A stretch of DNA of 64,000 nucleotides, from positions 25,434,945 to 25,498,944 of the forward strand of contig OY294049.1 in NCBI GenBank assembly GCA_958510825.1, in the 5' to 3' direction. Positions within the stretch are counted from its first letter, which is position 1. The number at the start of each line of letters is the position of its first letter. Under the pieces are notes generated by a model that saw only the letters and a list, made by a program, of their open reading frames with translations, was not told where the DNA came from and made no database searches. The translations under genes and the position numbers were made by a program. Of this stretch, positions 55,828 to 64,000 are shown piece by piece. Source of the DNA: Brachypterus glaber (taxonomy: Eukaryota; Arthropoda; Insecta; Coleoptera; Kateretidae).

Positions 55828-56675
55828 GTTCCTCCTTAGGATGGCAGTATTATGCAGTATATTATATTTTTATTTATCTGGATATATATTTTTCCACTTT
55901 TTCACTTTTTTATTATTTAATAATAATCCTATATTATAAATCGTTTTATTTTTGATAAGTAAACAAAACCTAAATAATTTTAACTGGCAATGTCTAATAT
56001 AAGAAAACAAATGAAAGGCAACCAAGGTAAACTTAAATTGATTTATTAAGGTTGACGTATAAAAATTCTGGAATTTTAGCAAAACTGCAGCTAAATTATG
56101 AATTTTCTGTGAAGTACTGGTGTTTGTTTAATACTAACTTAATTTTATTTAATATAATAATTTTAAATAATTTTATTTATCTATATTTGCAGAAAATAGT
56201 ATATATTTTAAATAGTTTTATTTGTGTTGTTGTCTTGGAAAAAATAGCGTACATAACTTGTCGGAAAATATCTTTTTTGGTTTCGCTCACGCTATACTTT
56301 TTCAATATTTACAATTATGGCGAAGGCGCAAGCGTTAATACTATACAAATTTTCTCTTTTTGGTATTAAAGTTCAAACATATTATTTCTATAAAATATAG
56401 ATAAAATATAGTTATAAAAAAGGAGATTTTGTGAGTCATTTTACCAAGAATAATATTTTTACATATTATGTATTATTTATATCCAGCCGCAGTTGGAGTA
56501 CTTTTAACAGGGGTAATTTATTTCGGCCAGTCAAGTTCCACAGAATACTTGTGTAAACACTGCAAAACAACAACAAAAAGAGCGAGTTGCATTCATTGGT
56601 AAACAGTGTTTGGACGGCCGAGGTGTTTTTTTATATAAAATTACTTTGAATTCGACGACGTATAATATTAAGTAA
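55828..56675. other. AT-rich, no supported gene
   Basis: A 105-codon frame at 56052-56369 is AT-driven and lacks a domain. AAACACTGCAAAACAACAAC near 56555 and GGTAAACAGTGTTTGGACG near 56600 form a loose inverted pair. Confidence 0.35.
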
Positions 56676-57505
56676 ATAACAAAGCCCCTAATTTTTTTAA
56701 GATGTCAAATAAGGCAAACAAGAGCACAAACATACCTCTATCCAGGATATAAAATTTGTTCTAGTATTTTGAGGTCTAAACCCTCTACGATCCCCTTAAA
56801 AATGCATAGATGCTTTATAAAGAAAAATGCGCAAATTTAAAAGAATACATTCTGCTCTTCTTCTTCTTTAAATATAAATTTTTCTCGCTTTTCAGGGTCG
56901 CATTCAATCCAAATTTTAAAAGGGGCCCCTAATTTTTTCGTGATGTCAAATTATTCAAACAAGAGCCCAAATACATCTATCGATAATACAATATTTATTC
57001 TGTTTTTTTTTGAGATCTTAATCCTCTGCGGGCCCTCTAAAAATGGCAAAAAATGGTATAATAATAAAATTTGTGAAATTCAACTCTTTCAATATTTTGT
57101 TATAAAATGATTATTTTTTGTTAAAAATTGCTTAAAATTTGTTATATTACTAACACGTAAATGCTTAATAAAGTGAAATGCGCAAATTAAAAAAAAATAC
57201 ATTTGGCTCTTCTTCTTCCTTAAATATGAATTTTTCTCGCTAGGTGGTATTCAATCCCAATTTTAAAAGGGACACTATTGTTTTTGAGATGTTAAAAGGA
57301 GCAAACGAGAACCCAAACATACGTCTATCGATGATATAAAAAAATTTCAGGTTATTTGAGATCTAAACTCTATAAGAGCCTTTTAAAAATTGATAAAAAA
57401 TGCTAAAATTATAAAATTTGTTATAAAATATTTATTTTTTGTTAATATTTTCTCAAAAATTGGGATATTGCTAACACGGAAATGCTTTATAAAGGAAAAT
57501 ACACA
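56676..57505 (+). repeat. Three-unit diverged tandem repeat
   Basis: Units start near 56680, 56930 and 57268. Each has a CCCCTAATTTTTT-like start, GATGTCAAAT, AACAAGAGCACAAACATAC, TCTATCGATGATA, GAGATCTAA, AAATGCTTTATAAAG and GGCTCTTCTTCTTCCTTAAA followed by TTTTTCTCGCT. Confidence 0.75.
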
Positions 57506-57719
57506 AATTAAATATATAAACGGCGACCGATATCGCGCAGTGGCAGTGGAGGACATGCCAGATACATAGTCTAAGAGCTGTTGACCATTTTTATTTAATT
57601 ATTTGCTCCCAGCTGTATTTTATATATGTCTTTAAGTACATTCAAGTTAAGCTACTTCCAAATCGCCAGGTCCCGGATCGGGCTCATTTGGATACTAGAA
57701 GCCTCAAAAAGGTGGTGAA

Positions 57720-57897
57720 ATGGGGTCCCCGAAATATATATTTTTAGCTCACCGAGTCAAAAAAATTATATTTATTACATTAAGATTAGTCTATTTTCAC
57801 AGTTTTACACAATTATTCGGTAGGCTGAGTTAAAAAAAGACTTTAAAACTTTATCTGACATGTGTCACCACTAAAAAATCTTAATAATTTTCATTTA
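57720..57897 (-). repeat. Segment shared with 63425-63550
   Basis: The complement contains ATGTCAGATAAAGTTTTAAA, AACTCAGCCTACCGAATAAT and GTGAAAATAGACTAATCT, matching plus-strand sequence at 63450-63520. It adjoins the transposase relic to the right. Confidence 0.65.
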
Positions 57898-57950
57898 ATC
57901 AAGATGTACTTTAAGACATATAAAATATAGCCGGGAACAAATAATGAAAA

Positions 57951-58178
57951 CAAGATGGGGCAACTGCCCATACGGCCAGAGCCTCAATGCAGATTTTCGG
58001 ACCTAATAATTTCGCTAAATTTGGATTTTCATTGTCCTTCACAATAGCCTGATTTGACAGCACCGGATTTTTTTTTTTTGGGCTAAACAAGCCCAAGACT
58101 GTCCAACAGCTTAAGCCAGACATGTTAAGAGCCGTCATGGAAAATGGCGTAAAAAGAGCTATTTTCAAAATACCTTTA
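57951..58178 (+). pseudogene. Mariner-type transposase fragment, copy 1
   Basis: Frame 1 from 57951 reads QDGATAHTARASMQIF, the block around the second catalytic aspartate. After a shift near 58048, PDLTAPDFFF matches the S-P-D-L-x-P-x-D-F-F-x-W block with the third acidic residue. A further shift in the T12 run leads to PKTVQQLKPDMLRAVMENG, the C-terminal helix region. Upstream catalytic sequence is missing. It pairs with an inverted, better-preserved copy at 59830-60085, forming the arms of a 2.2 kb inverted repeat. Confidence 0.8.
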
Positions 58179-58279
58179 TATTTACAATAATTACAAAATG
58201 ATGTAACGATGAGCTTTTTAGCACTTTTAAAAAGCTTTTAATTTTATTGATGGGACCAACCAACATTTGGAAAAAAACT

Positions 58280-58440
58280 GCAACTATAAAAATTCTACGC
58301 GTTCCATTATATATTATAAAAGTGGGTATGTTGCATTTTTCCAATTATTAAAAAAAAATAATAAAAAACTTTTTACTGTGAATAGTATATAATGGAATGC
58401 GTAGGATTACATATTTTCACGGCTTGTTTTACTCTTCGCA
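58280..58440. repeat. Inverted pair of the TACGCATTCC module
   Basis: TTCTACGCGTTCCATTATAT (58290) faces ATATAATGGAATGCGTAGGA (58390), with ACGGCTTGTTTTACTCTTCG beyond. Sequence 58440-59690 is A/T-rich with two ACCAAATTTCAGCTAAATC units (58788, 59272) and no gene. Confidence 0.65.
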
Positions 58441-59829
58441 GCTCGTTTAGCATTAATTTTTTTTTAATAAAAAACGAAGCGCTCGGTAGATTTTTTTAAT
58501 TTTCGCTGAAAATCATATAAATGGACGGTACTATCAAATGGAAAAGGAATTTCAGGGTTTCGAAAAAAAAAACAAAAAATACCCAAAAAAGGCGCCGTGT
58601 AATGTGTAGTACATCTGCCAAAAATAAAGTCTCTAGGTTAATTCGTTCAAAAGTTATCAATTGAATATTTTTGCAATAATTTTTGAACGATTTGATCCAG
58701 AGACTTTATTTTTGGTAGAGGTTTAAGCAGTACAAAAAGTCATTTTCATACTGAACTTAAGTCTGGTCAAACCATACCAAATTTCAGCTAAATCAGACTT
58801 TTTTTTTCATACTGCAAAAACTGCCCGCATGCAAAAAAAAACAGACTTTATTCACTTTTTTCTGGAACCAATTTAGATGTTTTTTATTAAGATTTTTAAA
58901 AATAAATTATAACTAAAAAGTTTTTTTTCGTAAATCTGTAATTATTTTAGGGTAATTTTGTTTAATATATGAATAGAATAGAAAAATTACTCATATTTTG
59001 ACAAATTTTTAATTTTTTTTTTCAAAATTAATTTAAAAAAAATCAGGCCAGTATAAAATCATGAGTTTTTTACAGTAATTATTAGTACATATAAGGAAAA
59101 TAACCCATAAAAATGGACTGAAGTTTTCATAATTTTTTGTTTTATGCCATATTTTTTTTTAATTTTGACAAAATTTAAAAAATAAATCGGCCATATTTAT
59201 TCCGCCATTTTGAATTTTAGGTTTTTGGGTACTAGTCCGCATTAGAATTAACAAAAAAAAGCCTTTATACCAAATTTCAGCTAAATCGGACTATTTTGAT
59301 TTTTTTTTTTTTTAAGATTTTTCCCTATTTTTTTTCGTACAAATGGCAAAAAAAAGATAGAATTTTGTCACTTTTTTTCCAGGACCACGCGTCTGACTTT
59401 TAACTAAGATTAGCCCTTTTAGTGAATTTGTCCTTTTAAAAATATGAATGAATATTTCGAACTTTTAATAATAAAAATTGCTAGGAAACAAAAAAAATTA
59501 TATATTTTAAGAAACATTATTATACAAAAATATTCATTCATTCAATTTAATAGTAAATATATTTAAATGTAAATATATTTATTTGTTTATTCGTTAAATT
59601 CGCAAAAAGACCTTTTCTTTAAAAAATACGAGAAGTTTTGAAAGGTTTAATGCTTTAATCTGTCTTTTCTTTAGTCTACTCCTAGTTTTCATTTCTTTAT
59701 CATGTATTACTTTACCTTATGCAGAGTGGCCTATAAGTCGCTTTACCATTTAAACATTAAATAACTTTTTTGTTTGGACTTTTTTTTATTTTTTTTTACA
59801 ATATATATAGGCCTATAGGAAATGGATTT

Positions 59830-60085
59830 TTCCATTTTCCGCTTTGCAATCACTAGCTATTTTCACGCCATTTTCCATGACGGCTCTTAACATGTCTGGC
59901 TTAAGCTGCTGGATAGTCCTGGGCTTGATTAGCCCAAAAAAAAAGTCCGGTGCTGTCAAATCAGGCAATCGTGAAGGACAATGAAAATCCAAATTTAGCG
60001 AAATTATTGGCTTTTAGAAAATCTGCCTTAAAAGCTGCATTGACGCCGTATGGGCAGTTGCCCCACCTTGCTGCCATGCCATGTT
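59830..60085 (-). pseudogene. Mariner-type transposase fragment, copy 2
   Basis: The minus strand reads AWQQGGATAHTASMQLLRQI, a stop, then PDLTAPDFFFGLIKPRTIQQ and KPDMLRAVMENGVKIASDCK to a stop. From PDL to the end the frame is uninterrupted for about 50 codons. The second catalytic position is G (QQGGA), not the D seen in copy 1 (QDGA), so this copy would be inactive even if complete. AT-rich sequence with GTCGCTTTACCA (59740) may be the element's 3' end. Confidence 0.8.
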
Positions 60086-60170
60086 AGTCGGAGATCTGGT
60101 GACCATGTTTATTTCATGATTTGCTCTCGGCTATATCTTAAAGTACATTTTAATTAAGCTATTATGAAAG
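60086..60170. repeat. Flank copy of 57560-57670
   Basis: GGTGACCATGTTTATTT, ATTTGCTCTCGGCTATAT and AAAGTACATTTTAATTAAGC match 57583-57672 in the same orientation. Confidence 0.5.
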
Positions 60171-61030
60171 TACGCGTTGGTCCAAATTAAAGCCAAAAAT
60201 ATTAATTATCTAAGACATTAATTTAGAACCATACATTATTATTTGGAGACGTATGAAATACAAATAGCTGTATAGTTGCTATTTGGGTAGCGTTCCACCA
60301 GTAATAATATTACATAATATCATATATCATATGATAACAAATGTTAATATAACAATCTAATTACTACTTAATACTTATCTGACTTTTTTATTCCAGCGAA
60401 GACTTCTTCTTATAACACAAACTGTAGATATGCGAAAGGTAAAAAAACTTCAAATATATTTTAAATTAATTAAAATATATCTTGCCAATAAAACAAAAGG
60501 ATTAAACAACAATGAAAAGAATTTAATGAAAGGAAAATGAAAAGTTAAAAAACAAATAAAAAAACAACAAAATATTTTAATTTGAAATGATAAGTTAAAC
60601 TTAAAATAATATTTTTACCCCTCAGATATTTCTATACTCGCGACTTTAAATTTTCACATATTACGTTAATTCTAAAATTCCCCTAAGACCAACTTTACTT
60701 GACGACTACATACTTCAGAATCCCGTTTTTTGACACTCACTAAAAACAGGCAAAATTTACCTTTCCAGAGATGCCGATATACCAGTCATAAAACTATTAA
60801 CGTAAATTAATATCTGAAGAGTTCCAAACCAAAGTCAACTGTATTACTTTAAATTGCTGAAAATTAATTTAAATTAATTTAAGAGAAATGATTAAAAAAA
60901 CTACCTCTACTTATTGATTGATATTGATTTTCATGAAATTGCTTCGAAGTAGAAAAAAACATTTTTACAAAAAGTTCCTAACTATTGCCAGTATCTAAAA
61001 CAACATCATTAAAGGATATTCCCATATTTA
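60171..61030. other. AT-rich, no gene seen
   Basis: No frame over 60 codons, array or terminus that I can support. Confidence 0.4.
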
Positions 61031-61869
61031 TTAATTGTGGAGGTGACTTTCAAAACGCAGTTTTTGACATTTTTTGAAAAATTGAGATATTGATGGTGTT
61101 TACACTGTTAATGCATATTCGATCTATTGATCCAAAAAAAAAATTTAAAAATTTGTTATTTCATATTAAAAATTTAGTTAGAAAACCACGTGGAAAAACA
61201 AAACGCAGTTTTTGAACCAAAGCTTGACTTTCAAAACGCAGTTTTTAATTATACTACTGTCAATATAGGTTTCAACTGCGACAAAATTCCTCAGTCAAAA
61301 AAAAGTATGTATTCCTATAGATTTTGGGATGGGAAATTCAATAAAAAAAAAGTCTATCGATTTTCGAGTTTCGGAAGACCCTTAAACGGCCCTTAAAACA
61401 CCCTAAAAACTCGTTTTTGCCCTATAACTTTTGATTGCAACCTACTAGAAACAAAAACTGCACAGAAAATGAAAGAGCACAAAAAATGCAATAAAATTGT
61501 TTAATATTTTTTTCCTTAATTTCTATTGGTTGGAAGATATAACGCATTTAAAGTCGTAACTCACTCGTTGTTAAAACATTTGAACACCCTTTTATATATC
61601 GGCTTAATATCTTTCAAAATATCTTAAATATATCTAAGGATGATTTATGCAAAATTTCAGCTTAATCTGATTAGGGTTTACGAAACCCCTATACACCCCT
61701 CTTATTTATATACCCCCAGTTTTTAAGGGACCAAAACGTTTAAAATTTGTAGTATTATAATTTTTGGGTCAAGAAACACTATGGAATAAAGTCTACCACT
61801 CTAAGAGGCACACAGAAAAATATTGGCCCCTAAAAGTCCCCTAAAACATGTTTTTTTCCACATATCTTT

Positions 61870-62780
61870 TTTGTAGTTAGTTGGAACTTTTTTATTATCA
61901 GATTCCCTTTCAGCAACCTTAAAAACCCCATTATACCAATTTTCACAAAAACTACCCTCCACCCCTCAGGGGGTAAAATTCAAAAAAAAATATCAGATTC
62001 ATATTCGTCAACCCCAGAAACCCCTATATACCAATTTTAAAGAAAATATTGAAAATATTTACCCCCCCCATCCTCTCGGGGGTGGAGTAAAAAAAATATT
62101 ATTTCATTCAATTTTACAAAGCTTAAAAACCCCTATATACCAATTTTAAAATTTTACCATTTTTTTTATTTTTCCCCATTTGCCCCCCTTGCCGCACCCC
62201 AATGTTCACCAAAAACAATCACGAGCGAGAACTTTTGGTAACATACCTGTATGCCGAATTTCAAGTCTCTAGCTTAAAGCGTTCTTAAGTTATCGTGCCC
62301 ACGAGATTTCCCAGACAGACCGATCGACCGACCGAACGACCGACCGATCGACAATTTTTTTCTTTGCTTGAAAATACCAATTTTAAAGAAAATATTGAAA
62401 ATATTTACCCCCCCATCCTCTCGGGGGTGGAGTAAAAAAAATATTATTTCATTCAATTTTACAAAGCTTAAAAACCCCTATATACCAATTTTAAAATTTT
62501 ACCATTTTTTTTATTTTTCCCCATTTGCCCCCCTTGCCGCACCCCAATGTTCACCAAAAACTATCCCGAGCGAGAACTTTTGGTAACATACCTATATGCC
62601 GAATTTCAAGTCTCTAGCTTAAAGCGTTCTTAAGTTATCGTGCCCACAAGATTTCTCAGACAGACCGATCGACCGACCGAACGACCGACTGATCGACAAT
62701 TTTTGTTCTTTGCTTGAAATGGATTTATATCGACATAAAACGTCATAAAACGCAAAAATACGCAAAAAAAAAATTGGCTC
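61870..62780 (-). repeat. R1 element, inverted, with 346-bp duplication
   Basis: Mirrors 18185-19030. The block 62031-62376 (CCAATTTTAAAGAAAATATT, CATCCTCTCGGGGGTGGAG, CCAATGTTCACCAAAAAC, CGTTCTTAAGTTATCGTGCC, GACCGATCGACCGACCGAAC) is repeated at 62377-62722 with few changes. It ends CGACATAAAACGTCATAAAA, CGCAAAAATACGCA. Confidence 0.85.
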
Positions 62781-62819
62781 ATATGTTGAGAATGTATGTT
62801 CAATGTACAATATTTGTCT

Positions 62820-62945
62820 ATTTATAAGTTACGTAACACCCCCTAGTGTCATGTTGTGTGTTGAGTTAAATTAAAAAAGCGTTACACAGAGAGGTCCAAA
62901 ACAGTAAAAAAAGGTTTTACATAATATATGGACAGCCCCTGTATA
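62820..62945. repeat. Decayed Harbinger-like MITE
   Basis: AAGTTACGTAACACCCCCTA at left and TACATAATATATGGACAGCC at right match the two ends of 7738-8242. The left terminal GGGGCTGTCC is lost. Confidence 0.6.
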
Positions 62946-63424
62946 CTATTTGTATCTATACTTACCTAAAAAATATTAAAGAGATTCTATTAATAATATT
63001 CATTTAAATGCTGGACTATCAAATCGCAGTTTTTATGCTTTGACTTTCAAAACGCAGTTTTTGATTTTTTTAATATGCAATTTTTTTAATAATTAGTGAA
63101 ACTGATTTAATTCGCCAATGTAATTTAACTATTCTCTCTAAAATAGATAATACCTGATGTTCATTGGTACTATAAAAGCTGTTATAGTTCCTAAATTAAT
63201 ACTTGGTTGATATCTCGAAGTGTGTTATTTGTCAAAAACTGCGTTTTGAAAGTCACCTCCTCAATTAAGAAAACTAAATTAACCAATTAACTAGTCTAAT
63301 AAACGCCTCAATGACGTAAAATCTAAGAGTACCAAATATAAGAAAAACATCTGGAAAAGCAAACTTCGTGTTTAGAACAATAAGTTTCTCACTTAGAATA
63401 ATAATAAAATAAAAATACTCAACA

Positions 63425-63660
63425 TAGGGGTGACCACTCTGTTACAACATATGTCAGATAAAGTCTTTTTTTCAACTCAGCCTACTGAATAATTGTCTAA
63501 AACTATGAAAATAGACTAACCTAAATGTAATAAATGTAATTTTTTTGACTAAACAAATCAATATTAATGCCATATCTATGTATATATATGATCTAATCCC
63601 GATTACCATTTGAGATGTTACACCGCACCAAACTGTAACCTTGAGGGGGTACAATTCACG
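63425..63660 (-). pseudogene. Mariner-type transposase middle fragment
   Basis: The minus-strand frame reads HQRELYPLKVTVWCGVTSQM, then VIGI. The H-P-x-K-V-x-V-W-C-G block lies between the first and second catalytic residues in mariner-type transposases. It passes into AT-rich sequence shared with 57720-57870. It is joined head-to-head at about 63660 to a plus-strand C-terminal fragment. Confidence 0.65.
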
Positions 63661-63671
63661 TTGATGCACGA

Positions 63672-63890
63672 CCCCAGCTGGAGCCATGTTAAGGGCCGTC
63701 ATGGAAAATGTCGTGAAAACAGCCCATGCTTGCTAAGCGGAAAATGGAAGTAATTTAAAAGACATGATTTTTTTAAGCATAGTTAAACAAATCCATTTCC
63801 TGTACTCTATATTGTAAAAAAAATAAATTAAAAAAATTGTCAAAAAAAAAGTTATTCATGTGGTAAAGCGACTTATGTGGTAATATTGCA
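63672..63890 (+). pseudogene. Mariner-type transposase C-terminal fragment
   Basis: The plus strand reads MLRAVMENVVKTAHAC, a stop, then AENGSNLKDMIFLSI and a stop at 63818-63820. This is the same C-terminus as at 58130 and 59850. It is followed by GGTAAAGCGACTTATGTGGT, the complement of the 59740 sequence, a probable element end. Confidence 0.7.
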
Positions 63891-64000
63891 ATTATCTTAA
63901 ATTAAAAAAATATATATTTTTACAAAATGTTGTCATTTTATTAGTGCTATTTAGCAAACTGTTGTTAAAGTTTATTTTTTTAAAGCATAGTTATCTTAAA

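Larger units (their letters stand above)
61031..63268. mobile_element. Foldback element with AAAACGCAGTTTTT motifs, 2,238 bp
   Basis: Ends TTAATTGTGGAGGTGACTTT, then CAAAACGCAGTTTTTGACA; the right-end complement begins TTAATTGAGGAGGTGACTTT. GACTTTCAAAACGCAGTTTT recurs inside both ends (61223, 63042), with shorter AACGCAGTTTTTG at 61202. The centre holds an R1 element (61870-62780). The frame at 61190 spans the motif and has no domain. Confidence 0.8.

Noticed and set aside
57530..57600. tRNA-like sequence with CGCAGTGGCAGTGGAGG
   Set aside because: A-box-like only; no B box or T arm downstream.

Overview
The window is AT-rich, intron/intergenic-type eukaryotic DNA, most likely from an arthropod with a large repeat-filled genome. 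An insect is the best guess. The grounds are decayed Jockey/CR1-like LINEs, Tc1/mariner-type transposase relics, a tRNA-derived SINE, hAT- and Harbinger-type terminal signatures, and very many AT-rich palindromic elements. No bacterial operon, rRNA, functional tRNA or CRISPR is visible. No long intact host gene is visible either: nearly every reading frame over 60 codons is a by-product of microsatellites, minisatellites or inverted repeats. There is a 200-base assembly gap (N) at 28714-28913.

Layout. 0-3 kb: palindromic elements and one copy of a 1.07 kb TIR repeat. 3-8.4 kb: a TTAA-flanked element; a palindromic MITE split by a 1,326-bp hAT-like foldback with an 8-bp target duplication; a tandem array; a 505-bp Harbinger-like MITE with perfect 26-bp ends. 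9-14.4 kb: a TA-flanked foldback carrying a nested LINE tail, a SINE, a ~0.5 kb direct duplication containing mariner-like ends, and half of a palindrome whose full copy is at 37-38 kb. 15.3-17.7 kb: the longest interval without recognisable repeats, holding possible splice signals and a weak small-gene candidate. 18-20.4 kb: ~90-bp and ~327-bp arrays and a compound microsatellite. 21-28.2 kb: foldbacks, LINE fragments, a ~247-bp array that splits a LINE reverse transcriptase, and palindromes. 29-38.5 kb: several foldbacks, two of them sharing a 16-bp subterminal tandem repeat. 38.6-44.7 kb: two LINE 3' halves and a foldback with repeated GCGACAACTAGCCCC. 45-48.7 kb: duplicated low-complexity repeats, a SINE and a TGACGTC-rich array. 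49.2-52.2 kb: one LINE broken by a 1,310-bp foldback and another insertion. 54-64 kb: several Tc1/mariner-type transposase pseudogenes, tandem repeats and a 2.2 kb foldback.

How the parts relate. The window is a nested graveyard. Insertion order can be read in places: hAT foldback into MITE, MITE and array into LINE RT, foldback into LINE. At least eight elements end in strong inverted repeats bounded by TA, as Tc1/mariner-class transposition gives, yet consist mostly of two long complementary arms with no transposase. Three short sequence modules recur in structurally different repeats; together with the pair of foldbacks sharing 16-bp units, these are the observations most worth following. 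All family assignments come from reading motifs; no database search was possible.
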